A stretch of DNA of 64,000 nt from contig NZ_JAHGAW010000010.1 in NCBI RefSeq assembly GCF_018603885.1, positions 1-64,000 on the forward strand, given 5' to 3'. The stretch's first letter is position 1. The number at the start of each line of letters is the position of its first letter. The position numbers and the translations under genes are program-made. Of the stretch, positions 49,961 through 59,696 are shown in pieces. The notes below the pieces were generated by a model, which worked only from the letters and a program-made list of their open reading frames with translations, did not search any database and was not told where the DNA came from. The stretch is from Sphingobium nicotianae (GTDB lineage: Bacteria; Pseudomonadota; Alphaproteobacteria; Sphingomonadales; Sphingomonadaceae).

Positions 49961-52399
49961 TCAGAACTTGACGCGCAGGTCGGCCATGACCTGCCTCGGC
50001 GCCATGATACTGAACTGATCGTCAACGCCATAGGCCTTGCCCGCCGAGATGTCGTAGATCACCCGCTTGTCGAATATGTTCGATATGGTCAGGCCGATGC
50101 GCGCGACTTCGCCGATTTCCTGGCTGATCGCGAACTCGCCGATGCTGTAGGGAGCGATGCGATAGTTGCGCGGGTCCGTGGCGCCAACCGTTGCCTGGGT
50201 GGCGTAGGCCGGGCCTGTGAACTTCTGGTTGTAGGAGACCCGCAAACCGTCTTTGTGGTAGATGAACCCGGCGGCTGCCGTGCTGAATGGGGCCTTGGCG
50301 ACCTGAGCGCCAGTCGAGACGCTTTGGGCATAATTATAAGAAGCATTGGCGAACAGCGTCAGCCCGGCGATCGGCATATAGGCGACCGAGCCCTCGAAGC
50401 CGCGGTAGTGGACCGCACCGATGTTTATCAGGAGCGTGGTATCGCAGCCAACGGTGGTGCAGGTACCGATCTTGTTGTTGACGTCGATCAGATAGGCGTC
50501 GGCATCGATAGAGATGCGTGCTCCATGCCACACCGTGCCGATCTGATAGTTGGTTGAAGTCTGCGGCTTGAGGTCCGCCAGCGCGTTGGTGAGTGCCGCT
50601 GTCGGTCGCGAGTAGAAGCTCGACAGGTCAGGGATGTACATGCCCTGCGCATACTCGCCGTAGAACGACCAGCCCGACGCGACCTGCCAGTTTGCGGTCA
50701 GGAATGGCAGGGTCTTGGTCCAGGTCGCCGAAAGCTGGATCGGCGTGCGCGACTTCTGGTTGACCAGCGCGTCGATCGAGCGCTCGAAGTGGACGTATTT
50801 GACGCCCGGCGTGATGGACAGCCCCTCGGTCGGGCGGAGTTCGAACTCGCCGAAGAGTTCGAATTGGTTCCAGCCCGAGTTCTGATCGTACGCGATGTTG
50901 GCAAGCGCGGTCGAAGGCTGGGCGCTGTTTGCGGCGGTGCCATCGGCAAACTTCTGATCGTAGCTGGGCAGCCCGGTGTTCCAGTCGAAGTCGTAAGTGT
51001 GGCGCCAGGAATCCGAATGCTCGTACCAGCCGCCCAGACGGATCTTGCCGATGCTGAAGTCGTAGTTGAGTTGGCCGATATAGCCGTAAGCGCGGTACTT
51101 ATTGAGCTTGTCATAGCCCGGTACGTCGCCCGTCTTGGCGATCGCCTTGTAGGGCGAGGCAGCCGTCCCCGCTCCACTGAAACCGGTGATCACCGTCACC
51201 GGCTTCTGAGCAAAGACGGTCACCTTGTTGATCGCATCGTAGCCTGCCGCAAAGGTGCCGTTGCCGGTCAGCGTGTGGTTGGTGTAGCCGAACATATAAA
51301 CCCGGTTATCCATCGAGAACCCTGAGCCCAGGTCGCTCTGCAGGCGCACATAGGAGAAGTCGGTTGTCTTGTCGGTGCGGTTGTACTTCCAATAATCGAC
51401 CTGGGTCGGGTCATCGCCCAATCCATAGTCAATACCGTGCATCCCGATGTTGGACGTTGGAGCGCAGTTGTCGAGCGTCAGCGTGGTGCCGGCCGGTGCG
51501 GGATTTGCGGTCGTATAAGCACCGCAGGTCGCACCCTTGAGGGTGTCGGACTGATAGTAGTGGTTGCGATTGAGCGTGCTCATGACCGTGAGCGTGCTTG
51601 ACCCGATCGGGATCACGCCCTTGGCATAGATATTCTTTGACTCGACGGGCGAAAAGGTCTGCGCTCCGTCGGATTTCAGATACTCGGCGCTGACGACGAA
51701 CTTCGCGTCGTCCAGCGACGCGACCTTGCCGGTTTGCACGGTCGCGCGGCCGATGAAGCTGTTGAAGCTGCCATAAAGGCCCTGGAATTCGACGCTGCGC
51801 GTATCGCCCGCAGCACGAGAGTAGAGATTGATATTGCCGCCATAGGTCGCCTGGCCAAGCTGGCTGGCGTTGCCCGGACCTCGGTCGACGACGACCGTTT
51901 CAATCGTGTTCGACGGGAAGAAGGCCGTCGAGTGGTGTGTGGGATTGTTCGTGTCGGAGAAGGGGATCGAATCGTACGTGACGTTGTATTCGCCGTCCTG
52001 GAATCCGCGGATCGATGCCTTGGTCTCGGTGAAGCCGGTGCCGTTGCTGTTGCCGGTGAGATTGACGCTGGGCGTGAGCGCAATGAGCGTGAAGAAGTCC
52101 GCGCCGGCGTTGGCGTTGTCGATATAGTCTCGGCTGACCGCGGACTGCGGCTGCGTTGTGGTCAGCGAGCTGGTGATCGGTGCGTCCTGGGCCGTCTTTG
52201 ATCCCGTCACGATGATGTCGGCGCTGGTCAGCGAGAATCTGTCATTCGCTTGGCCAGCTTGGTTCGCGCTGGTGGCCTGCTCGTCACCGGCCGTGTCGGG
52301 CACAGAGTCGGTGGCGGCGGCGAACGCGGCGGCAGGAATCGCGAACGCGATTGTACCGGCCGCGGCAAGAAGCGCGGCGCGAAGAGCGGTGGTCTTCAT
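49961..52399 (-). CDS. TonB-dependent outer-membrane receptor
   Basis: The protein has 812 residues from the ATG at 52399, preceded by GAGGA; longer starts were rejected. The signal peptide is MKTTALRAALLAAAGTIAF... ending near AFAA. A long linker precedes SADIIVTGSK, the TonB-box-like stretch. The plug is unlike the other six receptors (VVVDRGPGNASQLGQATYGG), and the barrel ends QVMADLRVKF. The neighbouring PepSY-type protein and two-component system suggest a metal or siderophore-type substrate and not an aromatic one. It converges on the aldolase operon. Confidence 0.92.
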   Translation of the reverse strand: MKTTALRAALLAAAGTIAFAIPAAAFAAATDSVPDTAGDEQATSANQAGQANDRFSLTSADIIVTGSKTAQDAPITSSLTTTQPQSAVSRDYIDNANAGADFFTLIALTPSVNLTGNSNGTGFTETKASIRGFQDGEYNVTYDSIPFSDTNNPTHHSTAFFPSNTIETVVVDRGPGNASQLGQATYGGNINLYSRAAGDTRSVEFQGLYGSFNSFIGRATVQTGKVASLDDAKFVVSAEYLKSDGAQTFSPVESKNIYAKGVIPIGSSTLTVMSTLNRNHYYQSDTLKGATCGAYTTANPAPAGTTLTLDNCAPTSNIGMHGIDYGLGDDPTQVDYWKYNRTDKTTDFSYVRLQSDLGSGFSMDNRVYMFGYTNHTLTGNGTFAAGYDAINKVTVFAQKPVTVITGFSGAGTAASPYKAIAKTGDVPGYDKLNKYRAYGYIGQLNYDFSIGKIRLGGWYEHSDSWRHTYDFDWNTGLPSYDQKFADGTAANSAQPSTALANIAYDQNSGWNQFELFGEFELRPTEGLSITPGVKYVHFERSIDALVNQKSRTPIQLSATWTKTLPFLTANWQVASGWSFYGEYAQGMYIPDLSSFYSRPTAALTNALADLKPQTSTNYQIGTVWHGARISIDADAYLIDVNNKIGTCTTVGCDTTLLINIGAVHYRGFEGSVAYMPIAGLTLFANASYNYAQSVSTGAQVAKAPFSTAAAGFIYHKDGLRVSYNQKFTGPAYATQATVGATDPRNYRIAPYSIGEFAISQEIGEVARIGLTISNIFDKRVIYDISAGKAYGVDDQFSIMAPRQVMADLRVKF

Positions 52400-52649
52400 A
52401 TTCATCCTCATTGGCTGAAGTCTGGTGGACGGGCGCGCTGCGCCAGCGGCTGACATCACCGATGCAATCGCTTCGGCACACGGCAAGGCGGGGCACACCG
52501 CCAAAGCGGGTGCCGCCGTGGAGATGGCGGTCATCTGTGGTTCCCTCTTCTTTTGGATCGCGGCGCTCAGGCCCGTCCTTCTCGCCGCGAGCTAGGTCTG
52601 GGCTATGACAGGTCTGTGACTCTGGGGGCCTACGGCTGGCGACACCGGC

Positions 52650-52673
52650 CAACATTACAAACTTAGAATGTTG
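52650..52673. promoter_or_regulatory. Inverted repeat CAACATT-N10-AATGTTG (candidate operator)
   Basis: Perfect 7-bp arms lie in the 359-bp gap (52400-52758) between the divergent TBDR and PepSY-type genes. The rest of the gap shows GC-rich short hairpins but no gene. It could bind the response regulator at 54466 or an unseen metal regulator. Confidence 0.4.
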
Positions 52674-52758
52674 CCATCATCTCCACGTCACACCTCGCGT
52701 GTGAAAGCCGGTGACCGCCAAAACCTTGGCGGCCTCCTTCTTGATGGACTCTTGAGCG

Positions 52759-53118
52759 ATGCGCCGTTGGCACAAAATCCTCGCCCCCTGGTTTGCCCTG
52801 ATCCTCGTCATAGTCGCGTTTACGGGTGTCGTGACGCAGGTGACTTCAACCCTCGACACACCTCCCCCGACACAGGCGACATCGCCCAGAATCGGGGAAC
52901 ATACGCGCTCGAAAGTCGAGCGTGAGAAGCGCTCCGCACTCGGTGAGTGGAACCATTGGTTCAAGAAACTGCATTCCGGCGAGGCTCTCGGACCAATCGG
53001 CATTGCAGCGAACGCCATCAGCGGTCTGGCGTTGCTCTTTTTCGCCGGCTCGGGCTTCTGGATGTATCTCTCGATGTGGCTCAAGCTGCGGCGGAATCGG
53101 CGTCGACGGGTAGGATGA
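52759..53118 (+). CDS. PepSY-associated two-helix membrane protein
   Basis: The protein has 119 residues. An N-terminal RRWHKILAPWFALILVIVAFTGV helix (only its first part, RRWHKILAPWFAL, is quoted as diagnostic) and a C-terminal membrane helix GIAANAISGLALLFFAGSGF flank a short loop with KKLHSGEALGP. This is the compact PepSY-TM type often linked to siderophore or metal uptake receptors, and its presumed role is in the inner membrane during iron release. Gene end overlaps the histidine kinase gene on the other strand by 38 bp. Function is inferred from family and from the adjacent TBDR. Confidence 0.75.
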   Translation: MRRWHKILAPWFALILVIVAFTGVVTQVTSTLDTPPPTQATSPRIGEHTRSKVEREKRSALGEWNHWFKKLHSGEALGPIGIAANAISGLALLFFAGSGFWMYLSMWLKLRRNRRRRVG

Positions 53119-54466
53119 TCCCGTCATTGGCGGGGATGTGAACTCTCACCTCCAATCCGGGCCACCGGTTCGAGAGATCCAAACTTCCCTTATGGAAACG
53201 GGCGATGGCGCGCGCGATGGCAAGGCCGAGGCCTGAGCCGCGCACTTTCGCACTCGCGGAGCCGCGCTGAAAAGCCTGCGTAACGCGAGCCAGGTCGGCA
53301 GCGGGCAAGCCCGGCCCATTATCGCAAATGGTGATCACAGCGTCTCCGGCATCTCGCGCCAATGAGAGCATAGCGCTCGTGCCTGAAGGCGTATGCGTCG
53401 CCACATTTTCCAGCAGATTGACCAGCAGCTGATTGATGAGATCGGGGTCGCCACTGATCGTCACGTCGTCCAGCCTGCCAAGCTCGAGCCGGCTGCCATG
53501 GTCCGCGATGACCGGCTCCATGGTATCGACCACATCTTCGATCAACGGCCGCAAGGCCAAGGAGGCCATATTCGAAGGATGGCGACCGGTCTCAATCTCT
53601 GCGAGCCTCAGCAGGGCATCGAAAATGTTGATGATGGCAAGGCATTCGCGATCAGCATTTTCGAACAGGCTTGACGAGTTCTGATCGTGATGGCCGACAC
53701 CGCGCGCGAGCAGACTCCGCAAGCGCGTGAGCGGTGTGCGCAGATCGTGCGCGAGATTGCTGGAAAAGAGGCGCTGCGCGCGCACGAGTTCCTCCATCCG
53801 GTCAAGCATGCGATTGAGGCTCTCGGCCTGCACGGCAAATATGCCGTCCAACCGGTCCATCGGAATGCGGTGACTGAGGTCGCCTGCGGCGATCGCGTCG
53901 GCAGTGCTTTGCGTCTCCGCGAGGCGACTCGCAGTCAAATGAGCAAACAGGAATGTCGCCCCAACACCCATGACGAGAGCGACCATCGATATTGACAGGA
54001 CGACCTGGGGCAGGAGCGCGTTGAGACTCGCCGCAGCCTCGCTGTGCTGGACGATGACGAAAAGACTGCCACTTCTCAGTTTTGTCGCAAGGGCTCGACC
54101 GGATTGATACTTTGTGCCTCCTCCGAGGAATTCGACGTTGGAAAAGCCTGGCGCGGGCGGCGCTATATCGAGGCGGCCAGCGACCGGCGTGCCATCCTTG
54201 CGAAAAAGGAGGTAGGTTCGCTCGCTCAGAATTTTGCGGCGCTGCCAGTCAACGATCTTGGCTGCCACAGCGCGATCGGTTGCACCGGATCCGTCGAGGG
54301 ACCCGAGATATTTAGCCGTGTGGTGGCGTAGCGAAGCGTCGATCCGGTTAGAGACCCAGGCATCGGCAACGCCGAACCCGATGATGCCCACCCCCAGCAT
54401 GGCGACAGCGAAAGCGAAGCCGACCTCGATGGCCAGGCGTCCGACGCGATGGGTTTGAACCGTCAT
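53081..54466 (-). CDS. Sensor histidine kinase (HAMP-HisKA-HATPase)
   Basis: The 461-residue protein starts at the ATG at 54466, overlapping the response regulator stop (TGATG). One membrane helix is at about residues 12-34 and a second at about 154-176, enclosing a periplasmic sensor of about 120 residues. HAMP is around 178-230. The phospho-accepting His240 is in SSNLAHDLRTPL, the N box in LLENVATHTPSG and the G boxes in DNGPGLP and GSGLGLAIA. It probably phosphorylates the regulator at 54466-55146. The TBDR/PepSY genes alongside may be its targets. Its signal is unknown. Confidence 0.92.
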   Translation of the reverse strand: MTVQTHRVGRLAIEVGFAFAVAMLGVGIIGFGVADAWVSNRIDASLRHHTAKYLGSLDGSGATDRAVAAKIVDWQRRKILSERTYLLFRKDGTPVAGRLDIAPPAPGFSNVEFLGGGTKYQSGRALATKLRSGSLFVIVQHSEAAASLNALLPQVVLSISMVALVMGVGATFLFAHLTASRLAETQSTADAIAAGDLSHRIPMDRLDGIFAVQAESLNRMLDRMEELVRAQRLFSSNLAHDLRTPLTRLRSLLARGVGHHDQNSSSLFENADRECLAIINIFDALLRLAEIETGRHPSNMASLALRPLIEDVVDTMEPVIADHGSRLELGRLDDVTISGDPDLINQLLVNLLENVATHTPSGTSAMLSLARDAGDAVITICDNGPGLPAADLARVTQAFQRGSASAKVRGSGLGLAIARAIARFHKGSLDLSNRWPGLEVRVHIPANDGIILPVDADSAAA

Positions 54467-55146
54467 CAGGTGCAGCGCTCGGAGCGGAGAACGTAACCCG
54501 CGCCTCGCTGGGTTTCGATGGGATCGCAGCCCAGATCGAGCAGGGCTGTGCGCAACCTGCTCATATTGCTTTCCACGATGTTGGTCGTGGGCGAGAAGGA
54601 ATAGGACCACACGCTTTCGAGGAGCATGGAGCGCGTCACAAGGCGATCGGCATTGCGGATCAGATGGGCGAGCAATGAATATTGCTTGCGGTTCAGCGCG
54701 ACCGAGGCATCGCGATAGACTGCGCAATGGCTGCTCGGGTCGAGGCGGAGCCGGCCGACCTCCAGATGCGCACTATCGGAGCGCGCACTTGTTCGCCGGG
54801 CAATTGCGGAAAGGCGCGCCTCCAGCTCGTCAATGTCAAATGGCTTGGCCAGATAGTCGTCGGCTCCCACCTGAAGGCCTTCGATGCGATCCTTGACCGA
54901 GCCCAGCGCGCTCAGCATCAGCAACGGCACCTGGTCGCCCCTGCTCCGCAAATGGCCAATCACTGTCAGGCCGTTGACGTCGGGCAGCAGTCGGTCGAGA
55001 ATCACGGCGTCTGGCTGTCGCTGGTCGAGCGAACGGATCGCCTCCGAACCCGTCTGGGCAAGCGTCGTGCAGTGGCCACGGTTGCGCAGGCCTGCAACGA
55101 TGTGCTCGGCGATCACGGGATCATCTTCGACTATCAGGAAATGCAC
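54466..55146 (-). CDS. OmpR/PhoB-family response regulator
   Basis: From the GTG at 55146 (GAGGG upstream) the protein has 226 residues, the standard length. A start at 55224 would add an untypical tail. The receiver domain has acidic VEDDP, phospho-acceptor Asp51 (AVILDRLLPD) and the conserved Lys (DYLAKPFDIDELEARL). The C-terminal winged helix carries LNRKQYSLLAHLI, NIVESNMSRLR and RGAGYVL. It is co-transcribed with the kinase. Targets probably include the TBDR/PepSY genes nearby, an inference from location. Confidence 0.92.
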   Translation of the reverse strand: MHFLIVEDDPVIAEHIVAGLRNRGHCTTLAQTGSEAIRSLDQRQPDAVILDRLLPDVNGLTVIGHLRSRGDQVPLLMLSALGSVKDRIEGLQVGADDYLAKPFDIDELEARLSAIARRTSARSDSAHLEVGRLRLDPSSHCAVYRDASVALNRKQYSLLAHLIRNADRLVTRSMLLESVWSYSFSPTTNIVESNMSRLRTALLDLGCDPIETQRGAGYVLRSERCT

Positions 55147-55274
55147 GTCACACGCCCTCGCGAACGCATCGCTGCTGCTTGAACGTGAATTCTTGACGTC
55201 AAAATAATGACAGTTCGACGACATACACGTCCGCCGACCCGTGCGCCGCGTCTTGTCGGCTGAGCGCGATCAAG

Positions 55275-55696
55275 GATCGTGTGCCGCCGCCGCGATCGGC
55301 CTGCTCTACAAGAAGCGCGCCTCGATCTCGGCGGCGGAGATGGGCTGCCAGGGCGAAGTCGGCGTTGCCTGCTCGATGGCGGCAGCGGGGCTGGCCGCAG
55401 CGCTGGGCGGCAGCAACGCACAGATCGAGAATGCCGCCGAGATCGGCATGGAGCGTAATCTCGGCCTCACCTGCGATCCGGTCGGCGGGCTCGTCCAGAT
55501 CCCCTGCATCGAGCGCAACACGATGGGTGCGATCAAGGCGATCAACGCGGCCTATCTCGCCCTGCGCGGCGACGGCGGCCATGTCGTCAGCCTCGACGCC
55601 GTCATCGAGACGATGCGCCAGACCGGCCAGGACATGCGATCGCAGTACAAGGAAACGAGCCTGGGCGGGCGGGCGGTGAACGTGGTGGAGTGCTGA
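55275..55696 (+). pseudogene. sdaA: L-serine dehydratase (SdaA), C-terminal remnant
   Basis: From about 55275 the frame reads [70 protein letters not shown] and [14 protein letters not shown]. This is the last 140 or so residues of the iron-sulfur L-serine dehydratase, with conserved cluster cysteines in GCQGEVG and [11 protein letters not shown]. The N-terminal two-thirds, roughly 300 residues, is missing, and upstream bases show no homology. A short open frame from 55241 exists but cannot form the enzyme. This is a truncated, presumably dead gene at the junction with the two-component locus. Confidence 0.85.
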
Positions 55697-55834
55697 GGCA
55701 GGTTCATTACGTAAAGACGCCTGTTCCCGATCGAAAATAGCGCGCCAGCCTTCGCTTTTCGCGCAATGTGTCGAATATCGCGCAGGCCCCGCTCGGCGAT
55801 TGGCGCGGGCGCAAAGCGCGGCCATATTGCGGGC

Positions 55835-58800
55835 ATGTCGCTCCCTCCCCCGGCCTTTGTCGCCTTCGCCCCGCCCGTCTCTCTGCCCAAGCCGCTGCGC
55901 CGGGCGATCACCGCTGCCTATCGCCGGGCGGAGCCGGAGTGCATCGCCGCCCTGCTCCCCACCGCGACCTTGCCCGAGGGGCTGCGCGCCGACGCGCGCG
56001 AGACGGCGCGGACGCTGATCACGCGGCTGCGCGCCAAGGCCAAGGGCACCGGCGTCGAGGGGCTGGTGCAGGAATATGCGCTCTCGAGTCAGGAGGGCGT
56101 GGCGCTGATGTGCCTTGCCGAGGCGCTGCTGCGCATTCCCGACACGGAGACGCGCGACGCGCTGATCCGCGACAAGATCGCGCCGGGCGACTGGGCTTCC
56201 CATCTGGGCGGCGGGCGCTCGCTGTTCGTCAATGCCGCGACCTGGGGGCTGGTCGTCACCGGCAAGCTGGTCGATCCGGTCAATGATACGGGGCTGGGCG
56301 CGGCGTTGACGCGCCTGCTGGCGCGGGCGGGCGAACCGGTCGTTCGGCGCGGCGTCGACCTCGCCATGCGGATGATGGGCGAGCAGTTCGTCACCGGCGA
56401 GACGATCGCCGAGGCGCTGAAGCGGGCGCGGGGAATGGAGGCGAAGGGCTTCACCTACAGCTTCGACATGCTCGGCGAGGCGGCTGCGACCGCGCGAGAC
56501 GCGGCGCGCTACCATGACAGCTACGAGCGCGCGATCCATGCGATCGGCAAGGCCGCCAAGGGGTGCGGGACTTATGCGGGCAACGGCATCTCGATCAAGC
56601 TCTCGGCGCTGCATCCGCGCTACGGCCGGGCACAGGCGGACCGAGTGATGGGCGAGTTGCTGCCACGCGTGAAGGCGCTGGCGGCGCTGGCCAAGTCCTA
56701 CGACATCGGCTTCAATATCGATGCCGAGGAGGCGGACCGGCTGGAACTGTCGCTCGACCTGCTGGAGGCGCTGGCGCTCGATCCGGAGCTGGCGGGCTGG
56801 AACGGGCTCGGCTTCGTCGTGCAGGCCTATGGCAAGCGCTGCCCCTTCGTCATCGACTGGATCGTGGAGCTGGCACGGCGCGCAGGCCGGCGGATCATGG
56901 TGCGGCTGGTCAAGGGCGCCTATTGGGACGCGGAGATCAAGCGGGCGCAGGTCGACGGGCTCGCCGACTTCCCGGTCTATACGCGCAAGATCCATACCGA
57001 TGTCGCATATGTCGCCTGCGCGGCGCGGCTGCTGGCGGCGAAGGATGCGGTGTTTCCGCAATTCGCGACGCACAATGCCCAGTCACTGGCGACCATCTAT
57101 CATATGGCCGGGCCGGACTTCGCGCCGGGCGACTACGAATTTCAATGCCTCCACGGGATGGGCGAGCCGCTCTACGAGGAAGTGGTCGGCGCGGGGAAGC
57201 TCGGTCGACCCTGCCGCATCTATGCGCCGGTGGGAACGCATGAGACGCTGCTCGCTTATCTGGTGCGGCGGTTGCTGGAGAATGGCGCCAACTCCAGCTT
57301 CGTCAATCGCATCGCCGATCCCAGGGTGCCGATCGAGGCGCTGATCGCCGATCCGGTCGACGCGGTGGCGGCGATGCCGGTGCCGGGCGCCAAGCATGAG
57401 CAGATCGCGCTGCCGCCGGGGCTCTATCCGAACCGGAAGAACAGCGCCGGGCTGGATCTGAGCGACGAGACGGCGCTGGCGGGCCTGTCCGATGCACTGG
57501 CGCGAAGCGTGGCAATGCCGTGGACCGCCGCGCCGGAGGGCTTGAGCGGCACGACGCGGCCGGTGCTCAATCCCGCCGATCATCGCGATATCGTAGGCAA
57601 CGTCACCGAGATGGCGCCGGACGATGCGGCGCGGGCAGTCGCGCACGCGGCTGCTTCGGGCTGGTCCGTCACGCCGGTGGCCGAGCGCGCCGCAATGCTG
57701 GCGCGCGCCGCCGATGCGCTGGAGGCGCGGATGCCGCTGCTGATGGGCCTCATCATGCGCGAGGCGGGAAAATCGGCCACCAATGCCATCTCGGAAGTGC
57801 GCGAGGCGGTCGATTTCCTGCGCTATTATGCGGCGCAGGCGTGCGCGACGCTTGGGGGCGCGACGCCGCTCGGTCCGGTGGTGTGCATCTCGCCGTGGAA
57901 TTTCCCGCTCGCCATCTTCACGGGGCAGATCGCCGCAGCGCTGGTCGCCGGTAATCCCGTGCTCGCCAAGCCGGCCGAGGAAACGCCGCTGATCGCCGCG
58001 CAGGCCGTGGGGATCCTGCATGAAGCCGGGGTGCCCGCCGATGCGCTCCAGCTCATCCCCGGCGACGGCGCGGTGGGCGCGGCGCTGGTCGGCGCGGCAC
58101 AGACGGCCGGCGTCATGTTCACCGGTTCGACCGACGTCGCCCGGCTGATCCAGACCCAGCTTGCGACGCGGCTGTCCCCGGAGGGCAAGGCCATCCCCTT
58201 CCTCGCGGAGACAGGCGGACAGAATGCAATGATCGTCGACAGTTCGGCCCTGCCCGAGCAGGTGGTCGCGGATGTGATCGCCTCCGCCTTCGACAGCGCC
58301 GGGCAGCGCTGCTCGGCGCTGCGCATCCTGTGCCTGCAGGAGGATATCGCCGACCGGACGCTGGCGATGCTCAAGGGCGCGCTGGCGGAATTGCGCGTCG
58401 GCCGCACCGACAGGCTCGCCGTCGACATCGGCCCCGTCATCACGGCCGAGGCGCAGGCCAATATCGAGGGCCATATCGCAGCGATGCGCGCGAAGGGGCA
58501 TGCCGTGGAGCAGCTCTCGCTCGATCCGGAGACCGCGCATGGCACCTTCGTGCCGCCGACGATCATCGAGCTAACCGACATCGCCGAGCTCGAGCGCGAA
58601 GTGTTCGGCCCGGTGCTGCATGTTGTCCGCTATCAGAGGGCCGATCTCAACACGCTGATCGATGCGATCAACGCGACCGGATATGGCCTGACCTTTGGCC
58701 TGCACACGCGGTTGGAGGAGACGATCGCGCATGTGACCGGCCGCGTCCGCGCCGGCAACCATTACGTCAATCGCAACATCATCGGCGCAGTTGTGGGCGT

Positions 58801-59452
58801 GCAGCCGTTCGGTGGGCGCGGCCTCTCGGGCACCGGCCCCAAGGCTGGCGGCCCGCTCTATCTCGGGCGGCTTGTACAGGCGGCGCCGACCGCCCTGCCC
58901 ACGCCGAATGGCCCGCCCGACGCAGCGCTGGCCGACTTCATCGCCTGGCTGGAAGAGCGCGGCGAGGCGATCGCCGCTGCGACCGCGCGCGGCTATGCCC
59001 AACGCTCGCTGCTCGGCCTGGAGCTGGAACTGCCCGGCCCGGTCGGCGAGCGCAATCTCCACGCCCTGCACCCGCGCGGCACGATCCTGCTGTTGCCCGC
59101 GACGCCCGCCGGCCTTTACCAGCAGATTGCCGCCACACTCGCGACCGGCAATCTCGCATGTATTGAAGGCATGGCGCTGCCCGACTTGCCGGATAGCGTG
59201 GCAAGGCGCCTAGCACCCCGCGCGAAGGAGCCGCTGGCCGGCGCATTGATCGAGGGCACGCCGGACCGGCTGCTGTCGGCGCTGGCAGATCTTGCCGCGC
59301 GCCCGGGGCCCGTCCTGCTCGCGCAGACCGCTTCCCCCGGAGACTGTCTCCAGGGTCCGGCCTATCGCCTCGACTGGCTGGTCGAGGAAGTCACGACGTC
59401 GATCAACACGACGGCGTCGGGCGGCAACGCCAGCCTGATGACGATCGCCTGA
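55835..59452 (+). CDS. putA: Bifunctional proline dehydrogenase / pyrroline-5-carboxylate dehydrogenase PutA
   Basis: PutA oxidises proline to glutamate in two steps: an FAD-dependent PRODH barrel and an NAD-dependent aldehyde dehydrogenase, linked by substrate channelling. The protein has 1205 residues from the ATG at 55835. PRODH motifs include MVRLVKGAYWDAEIKRAQ and APVGTHETLLAYLVRRLLE. The dehydrogenase has Glu792 (FLAETGGQNAM) and catalytic Cys826 (DSAGQRCSALR). A C-terminal ALDH-like extension is present after about residue 980. The N-terminal ribbon-helix-helix DNA-binding domain of long PutAs is absent, so this form does not repress its own gene. It follows the serine dehydratase remnant. 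Confidence 0.94.
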   Translation: MSLPPPAFVAFAPPVSLPKPLRRAITAAYRRAEPECIAALLPTATLPEGLRADARETARTLITRLRAKAKGTGVEGLVQEYALSSQEGVALMCLAEALLRIPDTETRDALIRDKIAPGDWASHLGGGRSLFVNAATWGLVVTGKLVDPVNDTGLGAALTRLLARAGEPVVRRGVDLAMRMMGEQFVTGETIAEALKRARGMEAKGFTYSFDMLGEAAATARDAARYHDSYERAIHAIGKAAKGCGTYAGNGISIKLSALHPRYGRAQADRVMGELLPRVKALAALAKSYDIGFNIDAEEADRLELSLDLLEALALDPELAGWNGLGFVVQAYGKRCPFVIDWIVELARRAGRRIMVRLVKGAYWDAEIKRAQVDGLADFPVYTRKIHTDVAYVACAARLLAAKDAVFPQFATHNAQSLATIYHMAGPDFAPGDYEFQCLHGMGEPLYEEVVGAGKLGRPCRIYAPVGTHETLLAYLVRRLLENGANSSFVNRIADPRVPIEALIADPVDAVAAMPVPGAKHEQIALPPGLYPNRKNSAGLDLSDETALAGLSDALARSVAMPWTAAPEGLSGTTRPVLNPADHRDIVGNVTEMAPDDAARAVAHAAASGWSVTPVAERAAMLARAADALEARMPLLMGLIMREAGKSATNAISEVREAVDFLRYYAAQACATLGGATPLGPVVCISPWNFPLAIFTGQIAAALVAGNPVLAKPAEETPLIAAQAVGILHEAGVPADALQLIPGDGAVGAALVGAAQTAGVMFTGSTDVARLIQTQLATRLSPEGKAIPFLAETGGQNAMIVDSSALPEQVVADVIASAFDSAGQRCSALRILCLQEDIADRTLAMLKGALAELRVGRTDRLAVDIGPVITAEAQANIEGHIAAMRAKGHAVEQLSLDPETAHGTFVPPTIIELTDIAELEREVFGPVLHVVRYQRADLNTLIDAINATGYGLTFGLHTRLEETIAHVTGRVRAGNHYVNRNIIGAVVGVQPFGGRGLSGTGPKAGGPLYLGRLVQAAPTALPTPNGPPDAALADFIAWLEERGEAIAAATARGYAQRSLLGLELELPGPVGERNLHALHPRGTILLLPATPAGLYQQIAATLATGNLACIEGMALPDLPDSVARRLAPRAKEPLAGALIEGTPDRLLSALADLAARPGPVLLAQTASPGDCLQGPAYRLDWLVEEVTTSINTTASGGNASLMTIA

Positions 59453-59696
59453 TCTTGCACACCGCATGACCCAATCACCGGGATTCGCATCGTTGCGATG
59501 AACCGTTCACCGATTTCTACTTGTTTTCAGAATATTTTCTTTGAAATTCATAATATTATTTACATGAATTCGCGCGTTAATCGAGTTGGACGCGGCGATT
59601 TTAGCTGTTAGCTTGACCTTGTGGGTTGAATTAGTCCCGATGTCTGACGCTGGCAGGTGCGGATGCATTCGGGGTTCGGCTCGCGCTGGAGGGAGT

